A program made the position numbers and the translations under genes. DNA of 64,000 nucleotides, from contig NZ_SMYZ01000053.1 in the NCBI RefSeq assembly GCF_004919685.1, positions 1-64,000 of the forward strand, written 5' to 3'. The stretch's first letter is position 1. Every line of letters begins with the position of its first letter. Below are positions 40,937-52,082 of this stretch, one piece after another. Origin of the DNA: Mesorhizobium norvegicum. GTDB lineage: Bacteria; Pseudomonadota; Alphaproteobacteria; Rhizobiales; Rhizobiaceae. Below the pieces are notes generated by a model. That model did not search any database and was not told the DNA's origin. It saw nothing but the letters and a program-made list of their open reading frames with translations.

Positions 40937-42127
40937 ATGTTCATCCCCTTCTTCCTCGAACTGAAGGCAGCGCGTGTTCCTGTTTCGCTGCGGGAATATC
41001 TGTCGCTGCTGGAGGGGCTGGAAGCCGGGCTGGTCGACTACGACGTCGAAGGTTTTTATTACCTCGCCCGTGCGGCGCTGGTGAAGGACGAGCGCCATAT
41101 CGACCGCTTCGACCAGGTGTTTGCGCATGTCTTCAAGGGTATTGAAGCGCTGGGCGGGCCGGATGCACTGGACGTCAGGAACCTCCCGGAAGAATGGCTG
41201 CGTCGCCTCGCCGAAAAGCACCTGACCGACGAGGAGAAAAAGCTGGTCGAAGCGCTCGGCGGTTTTGACAAGCTGATGGAGACCCTGAAGCAGCGGCTCG
41301 AAGAGCAAAAAGGCCGCCACCAGGGCGGCTCGAAATGGATCGGCACCGGCGGCACCTCGCCCTTCGGCGCCTATGGCTACAATCCCGAAGGGGTGCGCAT
41401 CGGCCAGCATGAAAGCCGCAACCGCAGCGCCGTAAAAGTGTGGGACAAGCGCGAATTCAGGAATTTCGACGATGCCGTCGAGCTCGGCACCCGCAACATC
41501 AAGATCGCACTCAAGCGCCTGCGCCGCTGGGTGCGCGAGGGCGCCGAGGAGGAATTCGACCTGCCCGGCACCATCCACGCCACCGCCGAGCACGGCTATC
41601 TCGACGTGCGGACGCGGCCGGAACGGCGCAACGCCGTGAAGCTTCTGATGTTCTTCGATGTCGGCGGCTCGATGGACGACCACATCAAGAGCGTCGAGGA
41701 GCTGTTCTCGGCCGCCCGCGCCGAATTCCGCCAGCTCGAATATTTCTATTTCCACAACTGCCTCTATGAGGGCGTGTGGAAGGACAATCGTCGCCGCCAC
41801 GCCGAGACGGTCCCGACCTTCGAGCTCCTCCACAAATACGGGCCGGACTACAAGGTGATCGTCGTCGGCGACGCCTCGATGAGCCCTTACGAGATTGCGC
41901 ATCCCGGTGGCTCGGTAGAGCACTGGAACCCGGAGGCCGGCGCCGTCTGGCTCGGCCGCCTGTTGCAGCAATGGCCGAACGCGGTATGGCTGAACCCCGA
42001 AAACCCTAAGAACTGGGGCTTTACCCATTCGATCGCGATGATTCGCGACATCTTTGGCGGCCGCATGTTCCCGCTGACCTTGGCCGGGCTGGAAGGCGCG
42101 ACCAAGCAGCTTTCAAGGAAGCACTGA
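40937..42127 (+). CDS. VWA domain protein, CoxE-like, MoxR partner
   Basis: Protein of 396 residues. The C-terminal half holds a von Willebrand A-like domain with a degenerate metal-ion site (LLMFFDVGGSMDDHIKS; FDxGGS in place of DxSxS). The N terminus (PFFLELKAARVPVSLREYLSLLEGLEAG) is typical of the CoxE-like group. Works with the MoxR ATPase at 38882. Six bases separate it from hicB, and the next gene follows directly. Confidence 0.9.
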   Translation: MFIPFFLELKAARVPVSLREYLSLLEGLEAGLVDYDVEGFYYLARAALVKDERHIDRFDQVFAHVFKGIEALGGPDALDVRNLPEEWLRRLAEKHLTDEEKKLVEALGGFDKLMETLKQRLEEQKGRHQGGSKWIGTGGTSPFGAYGYNPEGVRIGQHESRNRSAVKVWDKREFRNFDDAVELGTRNIKIALKRLRRWVREGAEEEFDLPGTIHATAEHGYLDVRTRPERRNAVKLLMFFDVGGSMDDHIKSVEELFSAARAEFRQLEYFYFHNCLYEGVWKDNRRRHAETVPTFELLHKYGPDYKVIVVGDASMSPYEIAHPGGSVEHWNPEAGAVWLGRLLQQWPNAVWLNPENPKNWGFTHSIAMIRDIFGGRMFPLTLAGLEGATKQLSRKH

Positions 42128-42937
42128 ATGGACAGGCAAGAAACCGGCTTTCTTTGCCTGCAATGCGGCGTCCAGTTCGCGGCAACAGAGACACCGCCGG
42201 AACACTGCCCGATCTGCGAGGACGAGCGGCAATATGTGCGCTGGGAGGGGCAGGCCTGGATCGCGCCGCAGGAACTCGCCGCCGGACACCGGCTTGTGAT
42301 GAAGGACGACACCGGCGTTCTCGCCTTCGGCATCGAGCCGAGCTTCGCCATCGGCCAGCGGGCGCTGCTGGCGCAGACGCCGCACGGCAACGTGCTGTGG
42401 GACTGCGTCTCGATGGTCAGCGACGAGGCGGTGGCCGAGATCAACCGCCGCGGCGGCCTGGCGGCGATCGCCATCTCGCACTGCCATTATTATTCGGTGA
42501 TGGTCGAGTGGAGCGAGGCGTTTGGCGGCGTGCCGATCTATCTCCACGCCGACGACCGTGAGTGGATCATGCGGCCGCACAAAGCAATCGTCAGTTGGGA
42601 AGGCGAGACGCTGGCCATAAACCCTTCGCTGACACTCATCCGCTGCGGCGGCCACTTTGCCGGCGGCCAGGTGCTGCATTGGAACCGCGATGGCGGCAAC
42701 GCCCTGCTGTCCGGCGACATCTTGCAGGTGACGCCGACGCGTCGCCATGTCAGCTTCATGTACAGCTACCCGAACCAGATTCCGCTCAACGCGACGGCGG
42801 TGCGCCGCATCGCGGCGGCGCTGGAGCCTTTCCAGTTCGACCATATCTATGGTGCATGGTGGAACCAGAATGTCATTGGGGATGCAAAAGCGGCATTAGA
42901 CACATCGGTCACCCGCTATCTCGCAGCTATCGCATAA
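42128..42937 (+). CDS. Metallo-beta-lactamase-fold hydrolase with zinc-ribbon N terminus
   Basis: Protein of 269 residues. The N terminus carries a rubredoxin/zinc-ribbon pattern (CLQCGV ... CPICEDE, about 10-32). The remainder resembles the MBL fold, with AIAISHCHYYSVMVEW in place of HxHxDH (the Asp and last His are replaced) and GGHFAGGQVLHW and LSGDILQV further on, so metal binding may be altered. Its ATG directly follows the VWA stop. Substrate unknown. Confidence 0.82.
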   Translation: MDRQETGFLCLQCGVQFAATETPPEHCPICEDERQYVRWEGQAWIAPQELAAGHRLVMKDDTGVLAFGIEPSFAIGQRALLAQTPHGNVLWDCVSMVSDEAVAEINRRGGLAAIAISHCHYYSVMVEWSEAFGGVPIYLHADDREWIMRPHKAIVSWEGETLAINPSLTLIRCGGHFAGGQVLHWNRDGGNALLSGDILQVTPTRRHVSFMYSYPNQIPLNATAVRRIAAALEPFQFDHIYGAWWNQNVIGDAKAALDTSVTRYLAAIA

Positions 42938-43038
42938 GGTCACGATCGAAAATGCAGGCAAATGCCGTAACAAATGTCTATCTTGGTGCGAATATGAGGT
43001 TGCAATCAACAACGAGCCGGCAAGGCTGAGGAGATCAA

Positions 43039-43443
43039 ATGGACACCCACACCTACCCCGTAACCCGCACCGACGCCGAATGGCGCGCCCGGCTGACGCC
43101 GGAGCAATATGCCGTCATGCGCGGCCACGGCACCGAGCGGCCGGGAAGCTGCGCTTTGCTCTACGAGAAGCGCGCCGGCACTTTTTCCTGCGTCGGGTGC
43201 GACCAGCCCTTGTTTGAATCCAAGCTGAAGTTCGAGAGCGGCACCGGCTGGCCGAGCTTCAACGACCCGGTGCCGGGTTCGGTCGAAAACACCGTCGACC
43301 GCAGCTACGGCATGGTCCGCACCGAATGCCATTGCGCCCGCTGCGGCAGCCATCTCGGCCATGTCTTCGAGGACGGCCCGCCGCCAACCGGCCTGCGCTA
43401 TTGCATCAACGGCGTCGCATTGAAATTCGAGCCGGCGGCTTGA
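43039..43443 (+). CDS. msrB: Peptide-methionine (R)-S-oxide reductase
   Basis: MsrB of 134 residues. Structural zinc cysteines CVGC and CARC, GTGWPSFNDPV and the catalytic RYCINGVALKF are present. It reduces methionine-R-sulfoxide in proteins. GAGGAGATC precedes the ATG. A terminator follows 26 bases downstream. Confidence 0.96.
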   Translation: MDTHTYPVTRTDAEWRARLTPEQYAVMRGHGTERPGSCALLYEKRAGTFSCVGCDQPLFESKLKFESGTGWPSFNDPVPGSVENTVDRSYGMVRTECHCARCGSHLGHVFEDGPPPTGLRYCINGVALKFEPAA

Positions 43444-43468
43444 ACCATCCGGGTTCGAGAAAATGAAA

Positions 43469-43491
43469 GGGCGGCTTCGGCCGCCTTTTTT
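43469..43491 (+). terminator. Rho-independent terminator after msrB
   Basis: Stem GGCGGC / GCCGCC with a TTCG tetraloop followed by six Ts. Confidence 0.9.
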
Positions 43492-43523
43492 GTTGGAATA
43501 TCCGTCGCGCCCCGGGCAGACGA

Positions 43524-43835
43524 TCAGACCACGATCATCGCCACCAGCCACAGCGTGGCGCCCAGCGTCATCATCCAGGCCTTGGCACCGGGAATCTTTT
43601 CGGTGGTTCGCCATACGGCCAAGGTCAGGAACAGGCTGTAGGGCACCGATGCGAAATGCACTGCCAGCACAAGGCCGAGCGGCAACTTCAGTCCGAGCAG
43701 GACGAGCGCCAGCGCCGATGCGGCGACGCTGATCGCCGTGCCGACAAGGACAAGATCGCGCCAGAACAGGCGGTCGAGCGGTACCTGACCTTGCCAGCGT
43801 GAGCGGAAGAAGGATCCGACGCCTTCTGGCAACAC
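43524..43835 (-). CDS. Small membrane protein, unknown function
   Basis: Protein of 103 residues with three predicted helices (LVLVGTAISVAASALALVLLG, LGLVLAVHFASVPYSLFLTLAVW, AWMMTLGATLWLVAMIVV). I do not recognise the family. It starts eight bases after the neighbouring gene's stop and is probably cotranscribed with it. Confidence 0.6.
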   Translation of the reverse strand: MLPEGVGSFFRSRWQGQVPLDRLFWRDLVLVGTAISVAASALALVLLGLKLPLGLVLAVHFASVPYSLFLTLAVWRTTEKIPGAKAWMMTLGATLWLVAMIVV

Positions 43836-43842
43836 CTGATAT

Positions 43843-44283
43843 CTACCCCTGCCCCAGGACTTCGGTCACGGCGCGCTCGATACGCGAGCATTCGGTCACC
43901 AGCCAGTCGGTCATGGCCGGCCAGTTGTCCTCGGCATAACAGTTCACCCGCCACATCGAATTGATGCCGAGGCCCTCGCAACTCTGTTCCGGCCTGAGCT
44001 TCAGCCTGTCTTCGATATCTGGCTGGAACGGCTTCAACCGCGACCAGGCTTGCGTGGCACCGAACTTCTCGTTGCGGCCGAAAAAGACGCCGACGTGGTT
44101 CTGCGCCGGCGCGACATACATGGAAAGGACCAATGCAAAGTCGGGCAGCCCGCGCTGCCAGAACCAGGGTCCGCGCCTCGCCATCAGAGCCTTTTCTTCC
44201 GGATGCCGCTCGGCGAACAGCGTCCAGAAGCCGCGCTGGCGGAATTCAGAGGCGCGGCGGGCACCGAAATCGAATTCGCTCAT
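43843..44283 (-). CDS. Uncharacterised protein, DUF4268-like
   Basis: Soluble protein of 146 residues rich in aromatic residues (RQRGFWTLFAERHPEEKALMARRGPWFWQRGLP; NHVGVFFGRNEKFGATQAW). The FWxxF opening and later VGVFFGRNE resemble DUF4268-like proteins, but the match is from memory and weak. No catalytic motif seen. Confidence 0.6.
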   Translation of the reverse strand: MSEFDFGARRASEFRQRGFWTLFAERHPEEKALMARRGPWFWQRGLPDFALVLSMYVAPAQNHVGVFFGRNEKFGATQAWSRLKPFQPDIEDRLKLRPEQSCEGLGINSMWRVNCYAEDNWPAMTDWLVTECSRIERAVTEVLGQG

Positions 44284-44333
44284 GGCTCAAACCGTATCTC
44301 CGGCAACCGCCTCGGTGCCGGGGCCGGCTAGTC

Positions 44334-44594
44334 TTACACCATGCCGAGTGCGGCCTTGTACAGATCGAGGATGGTTTCCTCTTCCTGCCGCTCGGCCTGG
44401 TCCTTCTTGCGCAGCCGGATGATCGTGCGCATCGCCTTGGTGTCGAACCCGGTGCCCTTGGCCTCGGCGAACACTTCCTTGATGTCGTCGGAAATGGTCT
44501 TCTTCTCTTCCTCGAGCCGCTCTATGCGCTCGATGAAGGCACGCAGCTGGCCGGCGGCAACAGTCTGGCTGGTATCGGTGATATCGTCGGCCAT
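44334..44594 (-). CDS. gapR: GapR/DUF2312 nucleoid-associated protein
   Basis: Protein of 86 residues (AAGQLRAFIERIERLEEEKKTISDDIKEVFAEAKGTGFD, then TIIRLRKKDQAERQEEE) matching the whole GapR family. In Caulobacter GapR binds overtwisted AT-rich DNA ahead of polymerases and stimulates type II topoisomerases. The start at 44594 (MADDITDTS) has GTGGAGAAAA upstream; a longer frame to 44645 lacks homology. Confidence 0.93.
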   Translation of the reverse strand: MADDITDTSQTVAAGQLRAFIERIERLEEEKKTISDDIKEVFAEAKGTGFDTKAMRTIIRLRKKDQAERQEEETILDLYKAALGMV

Positions 44595-44753
44595 GTTTTT
44601 CTCCACATTGTTTTCTGCACCGCGACTCGGGGACGACGGCGGCAAATTTGAGCCGGTTCGATGCCCGACCGGCGACGGCGGGTCAAGCTGTTATCGGTGA
44701 TCGAGCCAAGGCTGCCGCCATGATGCGGACAGCCATCCCCAGGAAGGTACCGA

Positions 44754-48212
<3,459 letters not shown>

Positions 48213-48457
48213 GGACTGGGCTCCAGCAACGGAAGGAAGAGAAATCGGCGCAATGATTAGCGTGAAAATGCTGCAGTGCAAACAAAATTGACACGCGTTT
48301 AAACCGATTGAAATGGAATCTTTGCGACAAAGTCGGTCGCATTCATTCGAACGCGCAAGAAAGTGCTGCCGCTGCCATTCAAGGCATGATCATTTTCCGG
48401 CAAAAGGCCCGGCCGTATCGGCTTACCGGACCCTCTGAACGTGAGCGCGGCTCAAAA

Positions 48458-48488
48458 AGAAAAATGCCCGGCGCAAGGCGCCGGGCAT
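48458..48488 (-). terminator. Rho-independent terminator after livJ
   Basis: Perfect 11-bp stem ATGCCCGGCGC / GCGCCGGGCAT with a 3-base loop, then TTTTC on the minus strand. It ends the liv operon in the 301-base gap before pyc. Confidence 0.88.
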
Positions 48489-48513
48489 CCGTAAAATCTG
48501 GAGACTGACGAGC

Positions 48514-49632
48514 TTACATCTTCTGGATGTAGGTGTACTTGCCGTCGTCGCCCTTCTTCCATTCGTAGATGACGTAGCCGGGCAGCGTCGGGTCGCCCTT
48601 GGCGTCATAGGACAGGTCGCCGAGCACGGTCTTGAACGGGCCGTTCGCATGCAGCGCCTTGGCAACTTCCTGCGGGTCGTTCGACTTGGCAGCGGTCGCT
48701 GCTTCCGAGATCGCCTGCACGGCGGCGTAAGCGTAGAGCGTATAGGCTTCCGGCTCGAAGCCCTGCGCGCGGAACTTCTCGACGAGTTCCTTGTTGGCGG
48801 GGATCAGGCGCGGATCCGGGCCGAACGTGTTGAGCGTGCCCGCAACCGCGTCGCCCGCGATCGAAGCCAGCTCGTTCGACACGATGCCGTCGCCGGAAAC
48901 CAGCGTCGCCTTGAGGCCCTGGTCGGCCGCCTGACGGATGATCAGGCCGGCTTCGGTGTGCAGGCCGCCCCAATAGATGATGGTAACGCCGGCTTCCTTC
49001 ATCTTGGCGATCAGCGCCGAGAAGTCCTTGTCGCCGACATTGATGCCTTCATACATGACTTCCGTCACGCCCTTGGCGTTCATCGCCTTCTTGGTTTCGT
49101 CGGCAAGGCCCTGGCCGTAGGTGGTCTTGTCGTGCACGACGGCGATCTTGGCGTCCTTGAAGTTCGCGGCGAGATACGCGCCGGCAATGATACCCTGCTG
49201 GTCATCGCGTCCGCAGGTGCGGAACACGTTCCACAGGCCGCGCTCGGTGAACTTCGGGTTGGTGGCAGCCGGGGTGATCTCGACGATGCCGTTTTCCGCA
49301 TAGACTTCCGATGCCGGGATCGAGACGCCCGAGTTGAAGTGGCCGACCACGAACTTGACGCCGTCGCCGACGAACTTGTTGGCGACCGAAATGCCTTGCT
49401 TCGGATCGGAGACGTCGTCGCCAACCTCGAGCTTGATCTGCTCGCCGTTGATGCCGCCCTTGGCATTGATGTCGGCGACAGCCGCTTCCGCACCCTTCTG
49501 AAGCTGTGCGCCGAAGGCGGCGTTCGGACCGGTGATCGGGCCGGCAACGCCGACCAGGACGTCAGCCCACGCGGCACCACCGAACGCGACAAGCGCGGTC
49601 AGGGCGACGGCGGACAAAAGTGACTTTTTCAT
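48514..49632 (-). CDS. Branched-chain amino-acid ABC transporter, binding protein
   Basis: Periplasmic binding protein (LivJ/LivK family) of 372 residues. Signal peptide LLSAVALTALVAFGGAAWA; mature protein opens DVLVGVAGPITGPNAAFGAQLQ, then YEGINVGDKDFSALIAKMKEAG and AYAAVQAISEAATA. It delivers Leu/Ile/Val or related amino acids to the LivHMGF complex. In this operon it comes last, after the permease and ATPase genes; a terminator follows. Confidence 0.93.
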   Translation of the reverse strand: MKKSLLSAVALTALVAFGGAAWADVLVGVAGPITGPNAAFGAQLQKGAEAAVADINAKGGINGEQIKLEVGDDVSDPKQGISVANKFVGDGVKFVVGHFNSGVSIPASEVYAENGIVEITPAATNPKFTERGLWNVFRTCGRDDQQGIIAGAYLAANFKDAKIAVVHDKTTYGQGLADETKKAMNAKGVTEVMYEGINVGDKDFSALIAKMKEAGVTIIYWGGLHTEAGLIIRQAADQGLKATLVSGDGIVSNELASIAGDAVAGTLNTFGPDPRLIPANKELVEKFRAQGFEPEAYTLYAYAAVQAISEAATAAKSNDPQEVAKALHANGPFKTVLGDLSYDAKGDPTLPGYVIYEWKKGDDGKYTYIQKM

Positions 49633-49769
49633 TTAAACGCTCCCATTTACGGAGTGGGCGTGGATGAAGCTTTCATGCGATGCCCACCCTTATCGCAGAA
49701 AGCATAGTTTGCCGATTTTCAGGCACTTGTCACGCCGATTCAATTCCGAGGCGGCGTTAATGATGAACG

Positions 49770-50117
49770 TCAACCTTTCGGTTTCCAGCTCAAGATTGAA
49801 GCTCTTTCGTAGAGCCAATTATACTGTGTCACCATCTGGTTGGTGCGCGTGTATTGATAGCCGATGAAGCCGAGGATCATCAGCACGATGGTGTCGACGA
49901 TGTAATAGTGCAGCGAGAACATCGTGCCGCCGAACAGCGCGTGATGGATGAAACGGATGCCGATGCCGAGGCCCAGCATATAGGCGAACAGATGGATGAA
50001 GCTGCGCCATGTCTGGGCGCTGGCCTTGCCCGTCATCCAGGCCGCCCAGCCGCCCAGCAGACAGGTGACGAAGAAGAACTGCCAGATCGACGGCTCCTCG
50101 TAGAGAATGCCCTGCAT
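49770..50117 (-). CDS. DUF6867-type membrane protein in liv operon
   Basis: Membrane protein of 115 residues with three helices (IWQFFFVTCLLGGWAAWMTG, SFIHLFAYMLGLGIGIRFIHHALFGG, YIVDTIVLMILGFIGYQY). A gene of this type recurs between livF and livJ in Rhizobiales liv operons, which suggests an accessory role in the transporter. The mechanism is unknown. GGGAGACTTCACC lies just upstream of the ATG. Confidence 0.75.
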   Translation of the reverse strand: MQGILYEEPSIWQFFFVTCLLGGWAAWMTGKASAQTWRSFIHLFAYMLGLGIGIRFIHHALFGGTMFSLHYYIVDTIVLMILGFIGYQYTRTNQMVTQYNWLYERASILSWKPKG

Positions 50118-50131
50118 GGTGAAGTCTCCCT

Positions 50132-50176
50132 AGCATGATCCCGAAAAGTTGCAGACTTTTCGGACAAAGATCATGC
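50132..50176. repeat. Palindromic intergenic repeat, family B, copy 2
   Basis: Bounded by GCATGATC and GATCATGC with an inner stem CCGAAAAGT / ACTTTTCGG; a short relative of the element at 9445-9515. It lies upstream of the DUF6867-type gene inside the liv operon. Confidence 0.7.
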
Positions 50177-50190
50177 GACAAACAAACAAC

Positions 50191-50227
50191 TTGGAGCGGA
50201 ATACCGCATGCACACATTCCGCTCCAA
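50191..50227 (-). terminator. Strong hairpin directly after livF
   Basis: Perfect 12-bp stem TTGGAGCGGAAT / ATTCCGCTCCAA with a 13-base loop, three bases past the livF stop on the minus strand. There is no U-tract, so it may stabilise the livHMGF mRNA 3' end or attenuate rather than terminate; with the adjoining repeat it separates two segments of the operon. Confidence 0.5.
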
Positions 50228-50229
50228 AC

Positions 50230-50961
50230 TCAGTGGTGTCCGCCTTCAAGATAGGCGGCGCGCACTTCCGGATTGGCGAGCAGTTCCTTGCCGGTGCCGC
50301 TCATCGTCACATTGCCGTTGACCATGACATAGCCGCGCGTGGCGAGTTTCAGCGCGCCGAAGGCGTTCTGCTCGACCAGGAACACGGTCAGCCCCTGCGT
50401 GCGGTTCAGTTCGCGGATGGCGTCGAAGATCTGCTTGACGATCAGCGGCGCCAGACCCAGCGACGGTTCGTCGAGCAAAAGCAGCTTCGGCCGCGCCATC
50501 AGCGCGCGTCCAATCGACAGCATCTGCTGCTCGCCGCCCGACAGCGTGCCGCCGCGCTGGGCGATGCGCTCCTTCAGCCGCGGAAACAGCGTGAACACCT
50601 TCTCGACGTCCTCGTCATAGTGCTTGAGGTTGTCGAGGCTGGCGCCCATCTGCAGGTTTTCCATCACCGTCATGCGCGGAAAGATGCGCCGGCCCTCGGG
50701 CGACTGGGCAATGCGCATGCGCGCGATCTCATGCGTCGGCATCTGGGTGATGTCGGTGCCGGCGAAGGTGATGGTGCCCGCGCGAGCGCGTGGGGCACCA
50801 AAAATGGTCATCATCAGCGTCGACTTGCCGGCGCCATTGGCGCCGATCAGCGCGACGATCTCACCCTGCTTGACGGTGACGTCGACGCCGTTCAGCGCCC
50901 GGATGTTGCCGTAATAGGTCTGCACGCCCTTGATATCGAGCAGCGTTGTCGCGGCCATCAT
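50230..50961 (-). CDS. livF: Branched-chain amino-acid ABC transporter ATPase LivF
   Basis: ABC ATPase of 243 residues: Walker A GANGAGKST (about 39-47), signature LSGGEQQMLSIGRALMA, Walker B LLLLDEPSLGLAP, H-loop VEQNAFGAL. The segment TYYGNIRALNGVDV at the N terminus is typical of LivF. It overlaps the end of livG by four bases. Confidence 0.95.
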   Translation of the reverse strand: MMAATTLLDIKGVQTYYGNIRALNGVDVTVKQGEIVALIGANGAGKSTLMMTIFGAPRARAGTITFAGTDITQMPTHEIARMRIAQSPEGRRIFPRMTVMENLQMGASLDNLKHYDEDVEKVFTLFPRLKERIAQRGGTLSGGEQQMLSIGRALMARPKLLLLDEPSLGLAPLIVKQIFDAIRELNRTQGLTVFLVEQNAFGALKLATRGYVMVNGNVTMSGTGKELLANPEVRAAYLEGGHH

Positions 50962-52082
50962 TTACGCCCTCCGCGCGGCTTGGCTGTCGGGGTTTTCGCG
51001 GCCGGCTTGGCCGTGGCCCGCTCGGACGGCTTTCTTGGTGCGTTTTTGGCCTTCGCATCGACCTGCGCCGCCTTGGAGGCGCCCTTCGACACAGTCACGC
51101 GTTCGCCTTCGCTATGGCCGATCGTGTCGGTCACCGGCCCGGCGAGATACGAAGACGACGTCCCCGGTCCGTGCGCGGCATCAGGGCCGGTATCGAGCTG
51201 TTCGATAACGTCTTCGTCGCCGACTTCGGTGAGGACCGACTCCACTTCCTCGTCGTCGACGCCGAGATAGGCGGCGATGACGCGCGGGTCGGTGCGCACC
51301 GATTGCGGACTGCCGTCGGAGATCTTGCGGCCATATTCCAGCACCACGACATGGTCGGATATCTGCATGACCACCGACATGTCATGCTCGATCAACAGGA
51401 TCGAGGCGCCTGATGTCTTCTTGATATCGATCAGCAGTTCGTTGAGTGCCGCCGATTCCTTCGGGTTGAGGCCAGCCGCCGGCTCGTCGAGGCACAGAAG
51501 CTCCGGCCCCGTGCACATGGCGCGCGCGATCTCGAGACGCCGCTGCGCGCCATAGGGCAGGTCGCCGGCCGGATCGTCGGCTCGATCGACGAGGTCGGCC
51601 TTCTCCAGCCAGTGCTTGGCAAGCTCTACCGATTCCGCCGAGGCCTTGCGGTAGCTGCTGAAGCCGAACAGGCCAAGGATCGTGTAGCCCGAGGCCTTCA
51701 TCAGCTTGTTGTGCTGGGCAACCAAAAGGTTCTCCAGGAGCGTCATGCCCGAGAACAGGCGGATGTTCTGGAAGGTGCGCGCCACTTTGGCGCGCGCCGG
51801 GATCTCATGGTTGGGCAGACGTTCGAGCAGGAAGCTCGATCCGTCGTTCCGGTTGAGCGTGATCATGCCTTCCGACGGCTTGTAGAAGCCGGTGATGCAG
51901 TTGAACACGGTGGTCTTGCCGGCGCCGTTGGGTCCGATCAGCGCGGTGATCTCGCCGCGCCTGGCGGTGAAGGAGAGGTCGCCGATGGCGACCAGGCCGC
52001 CGAACTTCATCGACAGATGTTCGACCTGCAGGATGGCGTCGTTCATGCCCGGATTGGTCCCCTGAATCGAGCTCGCATTCAT
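50958..52082 (-). CDS. livG: Branched-chain amino-acid ABC transporter ATPase LivG with long tail
   Basis: ATPase of 374 residues. ABC domain about 12-270: LSMKFGGLVAIGDLSF, Walker A GPNGAGKTT, signature YGAQRRLEIARAM, Walker B LLCLDEPAAGLNP, H-loop LIEHDMSVVMQISD. It is followed by an unusual extension of about 100 residues, first acidic (DDEEVESVLTEVGDEDV) then Lys/Ala/Pro-rich with PKP/TAK repeats to the end, absent from ordinary LivG (about 255 residues). The start at 52082 overlaps the livM stop (TGATG). Confidence 0.93.
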   Translation of the reverse strand: MNASSIQGTNPGMNDAILQVEHLSMKFGGLVAIGDLSFTARRGEITALIGPNGAGKTTVFNCITGFYKPSEGMITLNRNDGSSFLLERLPNHEIPARAKVARTFQNIRLFSGMTLLENLLVAQHNKLMKASGYTILGLFGFSSYRKASAESVELAKHWLEKADLVDRADDPAGDLPYGAQRRLEIARAMCTGPELLCLDEPAAGLNPKESAALNELLIDIKKTSGASILLIEHDMSVVMQISDHVVVLEYGRKISDGSPQSVRTDPRVIAAYLGVDDEEVESVLTEVGDEDVIEQLDTGPDAAHGPGTSSSYLAGPVTDTIGHSEGERVTVSKGASKAAQVDAKAKNAPRKPSERATAKPAAKTPTAKPRGGRK

